Below are positions 1 through 4,694 of a DNA stretch of 5,831 bases, one piece after another (the stretch's first letter is position 1; each line of letters starts with the position of its first letter). The notes under the pieces are model-generated. The model was given only the letters and a program-made list of their open reading frames with translations. It had not been told where the DNA came from and did not search any database. This stretch comes from an uncultured Streptococcus sp. (GTDB lineage: Bacteria; Bacillota; Bacilli; Lactobacillales; Streptococcaceae), in the NCBI GenBank assembly GCA_934215455.1, contig CAKPZX010000068.1, forward strand, positions 1 through 5,831, read 5' to 3'. Position numbers and translations under genes: made by a program.

Positions 1-371
1 GGGAAACCAAAGCGTTGGCTGTATTGCTTAGCGGTTAAACAATATTGATTGTTAAAATTCCGATTGCCTGATCCAACCACTCCTAAGCACTTGCTGGCGT
101 TGTCTCCGTAAGCAATAAAATCCGCAACATCTGTCGTCAAAATTTCCACATCGCCGTTGTCAACACCATTTCCACCCTCCAAATAGGTTGGCAAAAAAGT
201 AATAAAAGGATTGGTCATTTCAAAGAAGGGCTGGCCCTCTTTGACCAGGTCTTTCACATGAACTTTCTCGATTTCAAGTCCGGGATGGGCTTCCAGCAAA
301 TAGTCACTTAAACGGCGGACAAAACTCTCTGTATTCCCACTCAGACTAATATAAACAAAGGATACTTTCAT
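1..371 (-). CDS. nrdI: NrdI, flavodoxin-like partner of class Ib ribonucleotide reductase (3' end missing)
   Basis: The 123 complete codons visible begin MKVSFVYISLSGNTESF and run off the left edge. The SLSGNT stretch (about residues 9-14) is the phosphate-binding loop of a flavodoxin fold, where FMN binds. Further on, PTYLEGGNGV, the VVGSGNRNFN segment and YCLTAKQYSQRFGFP are typical of the streptococcal NrdI family. From family knowledge, NrdI is a cytosolic flavodoxin that supplies the oxidant used to build the dimanganese-tyrosyl radical cofactor of NrdF, allowing aerobic deoxyribonucleotide synthesis. Full length is usually about 150 residues, so roughly a fifth is missing. The ATG at 371-369 is preceded by GGAG with about seven bases between. 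A possible own promoter lies at 459-432 and a hairpin at 391-415 sits in the leader. No nrdE or nrdF is visible here; they may lie elsewhere. Confidence 0.93.
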   Translation of the reverse strand, partial: MKVSFVYISLSGNTESFVRRLSDYLLEAHPGLEIEKVHVKDLVKEGQPFFEMTNPFITFLPTYLEGGNGVDNGDVEILTTDVADFIAYGDNASKCLGVVGSGNRNFNNQYCLTAKQYSQRFGF

Positions 372-390
372 CTTTTTTCTCCAATCAAGA

Positions 391-415
391 AGCTCTCTTA
401 TCCTCTAAGAGAGCT
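391..415 (-). promoter_or_regulatory. Perfect hairpin in the nrdI leader
   Basis: The arms AGCTCTCTTA (391-400) and TAAGAGAGCT (406-415) are perfect 10-bp inverted repeats around a 5-base loop. In the minus-strand mRNA the stem ends about 8 bases before the GGAG ribosome binding site of nrdI. No run of U follows it on either strand, so a classic terminator is unlikely. It could act as an mRNA processing or stability element, or affect translation of nrdI. The structure is directly visible; the role is inference. Confidence 0.6.
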
Positions 416-431
416 CCATTCAAACTTATCT

Positions 432-459
432 ATTATGCCGTAGCTTGAGCTTTTCTCAA
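432..459 (-). promoter_or_regulatory. Possible nrdI promoter inside the end of the upstream gene
   Basis: On the minus strand, TTGAGA (459-454, five of six matches to the -35 consensus) is followed after 16 bases by CATAAT (437-432, five of six matches to the -10 consensus). The -10 box overlaps the TAA stop of the 171-residue membrane protein gene. Transcription would start near 425 and give a leader of about 54 bases that contains the 391-415 hairpin. This would let nrdI be expressed independently of the gene ahead of it. Prediction from sequence only. Confidence 0.45.
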
Positions 460-948
460 ACGCAAGGTTTTATACAAAACAATTCCAAGGAAGAGAAGAG
501 ATAAAGCAGTCAAGAGTAACAAAGCAATGGACGAAGATGCCAGATATCGTTGGCGAAGCGCTGAGTTTGAAAAACTAGCTAATAGTGGACGCCCTGCAAA
601 ATAATTATAGCAAGAGAAGGCTTGACTTAACAAAATCTGTCCCATATAAGTATAATGAGCTGTTAACAGATCCTGCTTCATAAAGAGGAAATAGAACGTT
701 GCCAGTAAGGCAATCAGAATCAGGGAAACAAATAAAAAGGTTAGTGGAGACTGATTGAGTTGGGCTGATTTCTCATAATATGTCACATAGTCAGCCTTGT
801 CTTGAGCCGTTGTTAAACCAAGTTGTTTCGCAAAATCATCTGTCAGCTCAAAACTCTTTGAAGCTCCAAAGGTTGAGACAGCTGAAGTCAGGGTTCCAAC
901 CGTAGAGAAAAATAACAGGATATAAAGATAGATAGGTTTCTTTTTCAT
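433..948 (-). CDS. Small multi-pass membrane protein of unknown function, upstream of nrdI
   Basis: This is a 171-residue protein that I do not recognise as a characterised family. It starts MKKKPIYLYILLFF, a positive N-terminus followed by a hydrophobic segment (about residues 5-28). A polar stretch (30-68) rich in Asp, Lys and Tyr follows. There are two further clear membrane spans at about 69-90 and 136-159, with a weaker possible span at about 98-125. It ends in a basic tail (RLRKAQ). The positive-inside rule suggests both ends are cytoplasmic, with residues 30-68 outside. No catalytic or nucleotide-binding motif is visible. The start is supported by AAAGGAG five bases before the ATG, and a near-consensus promoter lies just upstream (1005-977). 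It is followed after 61 bases by nrdI on the same strand, so partial co-transcription is likely. I recall a similar hypothetical gene next to nrdI in pneumococcus, but could not check this. Confidence 0.85.
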   Translation of the reverse strand: MKKKPIYLYILLFFSTVGTLTSAVSTFGASKSFELTDDFAKQLGLTTAQDKADYVTYYEKSAQLNQSPLTFLFVSLILIALLATFYFLFMKQDLLTAHYTYMGQILLSQAFSCYNYFAGRPLLASFSNSALRQRYLASSSIALLLLTALSLLFLGIVLYKTLRLRKAQATA

Positions 949-976
949 ACAAACTCCTTTTCATTTCTTACACCCT

Positions 977-1005
977 ATTATATCGCGATACAGATAGAAA
1001 GGCAA
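977..1005 (-). promoter_or_regulatory. Promoter of the membrane protein gene
   Basis: On the minus strand, TTGCCT (1005-1000) and a perfect TATAAT (982-977) are separated by 17 bases. Transcription would start near 970, giving a leader of only about 21 bases that carries the AAAGGAG ribosome binding site. The -35 hexamer is also the end of the 3' arm of the hairpin at 1000-1034, so terminator and promoter overlap physically. Confidence 0.75.
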
Positions 1006-1034
1006 GCGCCTCAAAACCGTGGAGGCACTTGCCT
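991..1034 (-). terminator. Intrinsic terminator hairpin, minus strand, with no intact gene directly ahead of it
   Basis: Arms of 13 bases (1022-1034 and 1000-1012) enclose a 9-base loop. In minus-strand RNA the only non-Watson-Crick pair is a G-U wobble; in plus-strand RNA the same position is a C-A mismatch. The U-rich run UUUCUAUCU follows on the minus strand, while no such run follows on the plus strand. It therefore looks like a minus-strand terminator. The adhesin already has its own terminator at 1339-1309, so this one may serve an RNA or lost gene in the spacer, or act as a second barrier to readthrough. Confidence 0.7.
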
Positions 1035-1049
1035 GATCACTGATACGTT

Positions 1050-1066
1050 CAAATGAAATTCATTTG
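1050..1066. repeat. 17-bp perfect palindrome, operator-like
   Basis: CAAATGAA (1050-1057) and TTCATTTG (1059-1066) are exact inverted repeats around a single central A. The symmetry about one central base is typical of dimeric regulator sites, but I do not recognise the sequence as a known streptococcal operator. It lies about 45 bases upstream of the -35 box of the membrane protein gene. As RNA it could also form a short stem. Confidence 0.5.
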
Positions 1067-1213
1067 GAAAAGTAATGTGTGCAAAAGATGAAAAGCCATC
1101 GCAACTGTATCATTGGAATGATTAGAGATATAACGGAGTCCTATAAACTTTCATTCGAACACCACCAGTATACCTCATTCTCTTCTTCTTGTGTCATCCA
1201 TTTCTATTCTGCT

Positions 1214-1246
1214 TCATTTCGACACGATTTGGTCTATAAAAGCCAT
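1214..1246 (-). pseudogene. Possible remnant or leader peptide start (MAFIDQIVSK)
   Basis: An ATG at 1246-1244 is preceded by AAGGAG with about five bases between, an excellent ribosome binding site, but the frame stops after ten codons. Downstream on the same strand another frame encodes MTQEEENEVYWWCSNESL (about 1194-1141) between stops. This may be the wreck of a small gene broken by frameshifts and stops, or a chance ribosome-site match. No convincing promoter was found and no family is recognised. Confidence 0.2.
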
Positions 1247-1308
1247 TTCCTCTCCTTATCCAAAAACTATTCTGTTCTATTTCTCAACTATTTGGTCATC
1301 ACTCCATC

Positions 1309-1350
1309 AAAAAAGCCAGAAGGACTGGCGCCTTCTGACTTTCTTTATTT
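1309..1350 (-). terminator. Adhesin terminator, possibly bidirectional
   Basis: Arms at 1315-1323 and 1331-1339 form a 9-bp stem with one G-T wobble and a 7-base loop. On the minus strand the stem is followed at once by six U (A run at 1309-1314), a classic intrinsic terminator 37 bases after the adhesin stop codon. On the plus strand the same stem is followed by the T-rich stretch TTTCTTTATTT (1340-1350), so it could also stop transcripts coming from the left. Confidence 0.88.
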
Positions 1351-1376
1351 AGATGAATGAACGAAAGAAACAAGAA

Positions 1377-4205
1377 TTAATCTTCTTTTTTCTTGCGTGC
1401 AAGACCCAATCCAAGCAATCCAGCCATCGCACCTGCAAGAACAGCCGCAGTTGAGCTTTCTGTACCTGTATTTGGAAGCGCAGGTGTTTGTGGTTGCGCA
1501 GGTTGTACAGGCTGTTCCGGAACTTCAGGAGTTGGTTCGGTTGGAACCTCTGGAGTTGGTGGAACAATTGGTGTTGGTGGAACAATTGGTGTTGGTGGGT
1601 TGTATGGAGTTGGTGGAGTTGGAGGAACTGGTGTTGGTGGGGTTGGAATATCTGTTTCCGTTACCACTTTATTCTTATGCCATTTCACCTCAGCTTCCGG
1701 TTTCACCGGATTCGTATTTGGAACGACTTCAGGAGTCGGTGGGGTTGGAGCTTTTGGTGGAGTTGGAGCTTTTGGTTCCTCCACATCGACCGTAATCACA
1801 GTGTAGTTAGGTGCTGTTGGCGGAGTTGGTGATTTAGGTTCTTCTGGTTTCGTTGGCTCTGCAGGTAGATTTTCCACTGTAATCGTTGGTGGAGTTGGAG
1901 CCTTTGGTTCTGTTGGTTTTGTTGGCTCTTTCGGTTCTTCTCCTGGCTCTTTAGGAAGACCTACATTTGAGTTGATGGCAAACCAGTAAACCGTTGGTTG
2001 ACCAGCCGCATTGGCACCATTAGCCGTAAAGACTAAGTGTCCATCTGACATCTTCAAGCCTGCTCCACCATAATAGAGGTATGGAGAAGATGGATTATCC
2101 CAACCTTCGAGAGTTGTTGAAGATTCACCGTTAAAGACAGAGCCATGTTCAATATATTGGTTATCTTTAGAGGAGGTTACTTCTTTAGTAGCAGCATCAT
2201 AAGAAACACTTGAGTTTGGAATTGGAATAAATTTATTATTTCCAATATTTACAGACTCTTGGTGTTCCACGTTTTCAAATTTCTTCTTAGGTGTGAACGT
2301 AATTTGACCTGTAGTTGCATCTACTTTGTATGATCCGATAACATCATCCTTACCTTCAAAGGTAAATTCTTCTGTACCAATAGAATGAACACTTCCTGAA
2401 CCCGAAGCATTTACAGTTAACGCATCCGTTACTTCTTCCTTCTCAGGGGTCGTACCAGGAACCCATTTACCTGTGTCATCTTTAACATAACCATATTTCT
2501 GAGTCACAATTTTGAGAGGGTTGTCTGCTGAAATGGAAACAGTTGCAGTACCAAAGTCTGCTTTTCCTGTTTTAACCTTCACTTCATTGTTTTCAATGCT
2601 CATGGATGAACCATCTGCATATGGATCCCAAGTTCCACGAACAGTGTTGCCATCTTTATCTTTGGCTTCTACTGTAAGGGCACGAGGTTTATCTCCACTA
2701 TCTACATAGGATGCACCTGTCCAGTGGTTGAGGGAGTTCAAAGCGACAATCGCATTGTGCTGTGTCAAATCAAACTTATTGCCATCACCATCATAGAATT
2801 CAACATCAACAGCAACTTTAACAGGTTTGTCTTTATCTGTTGAAGCACCCACTGTCATGGTTACCGTTGGATCTGCGTTGACTGCTGCAATCCCTTTGCC
2901 ATCATTTGATGGAAGACTTAAAATCTCATAACGGTAAATCACACGTTTGATTGGATGCATATCCGTATTTTCACGCATGCTAGACTGATTCAAGTTATCA
3001 TAAGTAACGACAAATTTATCGCCTTCCTTCACTTGAATGTACTCAGTTTCATTATTGGCCCAAGGACTAGTCGCTACAATATCTGAAGCTTCCAATTTAT
3101 TGGAATCATATTGGTGTACATTGCTTGTATTTAAACGAGCTTGAGCATCACGAGTAAGATAAGTGCTGATGCCGTCAATGGTGTGAGTTGCACCACCTTC
3201 ACGTTGGAAGGTCAAATCTTGAACAGTTGAAACATTTTTAAGGTCAGCATACGCATTGTCTGTCATATATTTGTCGTATGCTTGTTTCGCGTCCGTATAT
3301 TGTTTTTTGGCAATTTCGTATTCAGCTAATTTCTTTTGATAAGCAATATAATCATTTTCGTACTGTGCTTTTTCAACATTGTACTTTTTAAGATCAGCTT
3401 CGTATTGAGACTTAGCAGCATCTTCTTCTGCCTTCTTCGCTACCAATTGATCATAAGCTTCTTTATCTTTATCGTATTGCGCTTTCTTAGTTTGGTATTC
3501 TTGTAAATCTTTATCGTATTGCGCTTTCGCTGTATTGTAAACAGCCATTTCTGCTTCATACTTAGCTTTTGCTTCTGCATTGGCCTTATCTGCTGCTGCT
3601 TTTTCTGCTACTTTAGCATCGTAGGCTGCCTTTTTAGCATTGTACTCTTCTAAAGCTTTATCATAAGCTACCTTTTGCTGATTGTACTCTGCTACTTTCT
3701 TTTGATAATCTGCTTCTGCTTCCGCATTTCTCTTTTCAATCAATGTGATTTCTTGAGATTTTGCTTCATACTCAGCTTTGGCCTTTTTGTAGTTTTCAAC
3801 GACTGTGTTGATTTCAGCTGTTTGGGCTTTGTTATCTGCTTCTGCTGCTGCGATAGATGGTTGGACTTTTTCAGCTTCTTCTGTAACGGTCGCACCTTCT
3901 GTAGCTGCATCAGCTTTTGCTTTTTCAAGTTCTGGTGATTCTACATAAGTAGTCGTAACTGTTTTATTTCCTTCTGTAACAGTTGTAGATGTCAACTTAG
4001 AACTTGTTGCAACAGTTGCATCACTTGTTGTTGTCTCTGTAGTGGTTGCTTCAGTTGCAGGTGCTGTTACCTCATCCGCTTTCACTTCTGCTCCGTAGGT
4101 ATTAACAGTAGCCAATCCAGCAATGGCCAATGAAACAACACCGACTGATAACTTACGAATTGAAAATTTCTCCTGCTTCGAAACATGTTCACGATAGCTT
4201 TTCAT
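1377..4205 (-). CDS. Compact antigen I/II-like (GbpC/Spa domain) LPXTG wall-anchored adhesin
   Basis: A 942-residue surface protein, numbered from the ATG at 4205. Order of parts: YSIRK-type signal (FSIRKLSVGVVS, 14-25) with likely cleavage after VKA (about 43); Thr/Ser-rich segment (44-88); Ala/Lys/Glu/Tyr-rich helical A region (about 93-318) with tyrosines every seven residues; V region resembling the GbpC/Spa glycan-binding domain (about 323-748, beginning NVSTVQDLTFQ); proline-rich region with PTPP repeats (about 750-909); and LPNTG (910-914), hydrophobic span and ARKKKED tail. Sortase A would attach it to peptidoglycan. In antigen I/II proteins the A helix and the polyproline region wind together into a stalk presenting the V domain, which binds host salivary glycoproteins; this layout permits the same. 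The family is usually 1300-1650 residues, and the C1-C3 isopeptide domains are absent here. ATG is preferred over TTG at 4211 because GGAG is ten bases from ATG but only four from TTG. The exact ligand cannot be inferred. Confidence 0.9.
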   Translation of the reverse strand: MKSYREHVSKQEKFSIRKLSVGVVSLAIAGLATVNTYGAEVKADEVTAPATEATTTETTTSDATVATSSKLTSTTVTEGNKTVTTTYVESPELEKAKADAATEGATVTEEAEKVQPSIAAAEADNKAQTAEINTVVENYKKAKAEYEAKSQEITLIEKRNAEAEADYQKKVAEYNQQKVAYDKALEEYNAKKAAYDAKVAEKAAADKANAEAKAKYEAEMAVYNTAKAQYDKDLQEYQTKKAQYDKDKEAYDQLVAKKAEEDAAKSQYEADLKKYNVEKAQYENDYIAYQKKLAEYEIAKKQYTDAKQAYDKYMTDNAYADLKNVSTVQDLTFQREGGATHTIDGISTYLTRDAQARLNTSNVHQYDSNKLEASDIVATSPWANNETEYIQVKEGDKFVVTYDNLNQSSMRENTDMHPIKRVIYRYEILSLPSNDGKGIAAVNADPTVTMTVGASTDKDKPVKVAVDVEFYDGDGNKFDLTQHNAIVALNSLNHWTGASYVDSGDKPRALTVEAKDKDGNTVRGTWDPYADGSSMSIENNEVKVKTGKADFGTATVSISADNPLKIVTQKYGYVKDDTGKWVPGTTPEKEEVTDALTVNASGSGSVHSIGTEEFTFEGKDDVIGSYKVDATTGQITFTPKKKFENVEHQESVNIGNNKFIPIPNSSVSYDAATKEVTSSKDNQYIEHGSVFNGESSTTLEGWDNPSSPYLYYGGAGLKMSDGHLVFTANGANAAGQPTVYWFAINSNVGLPKEPGEEPKEPTKPTEPKAPTPPTITVENLPAEPTKPEEPKSPTPPTAPNYTVITVDVEEPKAPTPPKAPTPPTPEVVPNTNPVKPEAEVKWHKNKVVTETDIPTPPTPVPPTPPTPYNPPTPIVPPTPIVPPTPEVPTEPTPEVPEQPVQPAQPQTPALPNTGTESSTAAVLAGAMAGLLGLGLARKKKED
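1464..1478 (-). other. LPNTG sortase motif of the adhesin
   Basis: These five codons read Leu-Pro-Asn-Thr-Gly. They are followed by a hydrophobic stretch (AAVLAGAMAGLLGLGL) and a positive tail (ARKKKED), the full three-part cell-wall sorting signal. Sortase A would cut between Thr and Gly. Confidence 0.95.
1561..1596. repeat. Two perfect tandem 18-bp units in the proline-rich region
   Basis: The 18-bp unit GGAACAATTGGTGTTGGT occurs twice back to back (1561-1578, 1579-1596), encoding PTPIVP repeats on the minus strand. Units with no base difference point to recent duplication and possible copy-number variation between strains. Confidence 0.9.
1744..1779. repeat. Near-perfect tandem 18-bp repeat encoding KAPTPP
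   Basis: The first 15 bases of each 18-bp unit (1744-1761 and 1762-1779) are identical, encoding two successive KAPTPP blocks. They belong to a larger degenerate series in which EPK[A/S]PTPP recurs three times at about 21-23 residue spacing (about residues 766, 789 and 810). Confidence 0.8.
3465..3528. repeat. 22-bp direct repeat, 42-bp period, in the A region
   Basis: An identical 22-base stretch occurs at 3465-3486 and 3507-3528. The 42-base offset is 14 codons, two turns of the seven-residue pattern, and each copy encodes KAQYDKD. It reflects internal duplication in the helical region of the adhesin. Confidence 0.85.
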
Positions 4206-4279
4206 TTTCAAAATTCTCCTTTTTATGTTTAAAAAAATCTCACTGTAGAGGCAAAAATATGCTACTGCCAGTTAACTCT

Positions 4280-4288
4280 ATTGTATCA
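4280..4288 (-). promoter_or_regulatory. Extended -10 promoter of the adhesin gene
   Basis: Minus-strand TGATACAAT (4288-4280) is an extended -10 element with five of six matches in the hexamer. No good -35 box lies at 16-18 bases; TCGACA (4316-4311) is 25 bases away and probably too far. The region just upstream is very AT-rich (4300-4345). Transcription would start near 4273, giving a leader of about 68 bases to the ATG, with AAAAAGGAG as ribosome binding site (4224-4216). Confidence 0.6.
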
Positions 4289-4348
4289 CACTCAACCATT
4301 TTTAAATATTTGTCGATTTAATTTTTTATTTTACTTTAAAGATATAAC

Positions 4349-4374
4349 AACTTGAAACGCCAAACTTTCAAGTT
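4349..4374. repeat. Perfect 9-bp inverted repeat, 8-base loop
   Basis: AACTTGAAA (4349-4357) and TTTCAAGTT (4366-4374) pair exactly around CGCCAAAC. On the plus strand the stem is followed by CTTCTTCATCTTTT, which is T-rich but not a clean U run. It lies about 61 bases upstream of the extended -10 of the adhesin promoter, so either a protein-binding site or an RNA hairpin is possible. Confidence 0.6.
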
Positions 4375-4411
4375 CTTCTTCATCTTTTAGTTGAAAATAT
4401 ATGTAAACAGA

Positions 4412-4445
4412 CTTGAAAAAACCTTTATTTTCAAAGGTTTTCAAG
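4412..4445. repeat. Second inverted repeat, sharing the CTTGAAA arm
   Basis: CTTGAAAAAACCTTT (4412-4426) pairs with AAAGGTTTTCAAG (4433-4445) around ATTTTC, with two extra A on the left arm forming a bulge. The outer arm CTTGAAA/TTTCAAG is the same as in the hairpin at 4349-4374, suggesting paired sites or related repeat units. Confidence 0.55.
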
Positions 4446-4651
4446 CCGCTTTCTCTTTTTATAAATTTCACCGAAAGGCTTTTTTAGGGGAAGTATTTTT
4501 TTATACCAATAGATTAGATTTGAAGGATAAAACGAAAAATTATGTAATATTTTCCCTGCCGGATCGGAAAAATTCAAAAAAACAACACTATTTACAGATA
4601 TGTCCATTATCTAAATTTCTTCCCCTTTCTATTTCCAAATAAGAAGGAATC

Positions 4652-4682
4652 AAAAAGACCAGGGTCCTAAGAACCTTGGTCT
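4652..4682 (-). terminator. malP terminator
   Basis: The arms AGACCA (4682-4677) and TGGTCT (4661-4656) are extended by GG/CC and further pairs after one A-C mismatch, giving a stem of about 11 pairs with a three-base loop on the minus strand. A U run follows (A run at 4652-4656 on the plus strand). It begins about 12 bases after the malP stop codon, the expected place for an intrinsic terminator. Confidence 0.85.
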
Positions 4683-4694
4683 AATATCGGGTGG

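Larger units (their letters stand above)
949..1376. other. Gene-poor spacer between the adhesin and the membrane protein gene
   Basis: About 430 bases without a convincing complete gene. From right to left it holds the adhesin terminator (1350-1309), a possible short reading frame with a good ribosome binding site (1246-1214), a weak minus-strand promoter-like pair (1197-1167), a short palindrome ATCATTGGAATGAT (1109-1122), a 17-bp palindrome (1050-1066), a second terminator hairpin (1034-1000) and the promoter of the next gene. A 93-codon plus-strand open frame at 1079-1360 has no ribosome binding site and runs through the terminator, so it is not called as a gene. Confidence 0.6.
4206..4694. 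other. AT-rich spacer between malP and the adhesin gene
   Basis: Nearly 490 bases without a supported gene. It contains the malP terminator (4682-4652), two hairpins with related arms (4349-4374, 4412-4445), a third bulged stem on the plus strand, AGCC-GC-TTTC with GAAAGGCT followed by a T run (about 4444-4485), a 6-bp inverted repeat TTTTCC/GGAAAA (4550-4571) and the adhesin promoter. The 83-codon plus-strand open frame at 4391-4642 has no ribosome binding site and runs through the inverted repeats, so I do not call it a gene. Confidence 0.6.

Noticed and set aside
391..415. Hairpin before nrdI as an intrinsic terminator
   Set aside because: No U run follows the stem on either strand, and nrdI begins 20 bases later on the same strand.
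1079..1360. 93-codon plus-strand open frame in the spacer
   Set aside because: No Shine-Dalgarno sequence, start inside a repeat-bearing region, and it reads through the terminator hairpin; the composition does not look like a real protein.
949..1376. BOX, RUP or insertion-sequence fragment in the spacers
   Set aside because: No BOX start motif, terminal inverted repeats, target duplication or transposase sequence that I could recognise; the palindromes alone are not enough.
1393..1832. Three overlapping plus-strand open frames rich in Gly/Val, Leu/Glu or Trp
   Set aside because: They are the antisense of the proline-rich repeats of the adhesin (CCA/ACT-rich codons read backwards), with low-complexity products and no ribosome binding site.
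3465..3528. Short direct repeat considered as a CRISPR array
   Set aside because: Only two copies, 42 bases apart, in frame within the adhesin; they encode heptad-type protein repeats.
4206..4211. TTG at 4211 as the adhesin start
   Set aside because: Only four bases separate it from GGAG and it is a rare start; the in-frame ATG two codons later has workable spacing. The difference is two residues and does not change the annotation.
4391..4642. 83-codon plus-strand open frame between malP and the adhesin
   Set aside because: No ribosome binding site; it passes through inverted repeats, and the Lys/Phe-rich product is what AT-rich spacer DNA gives by chance.
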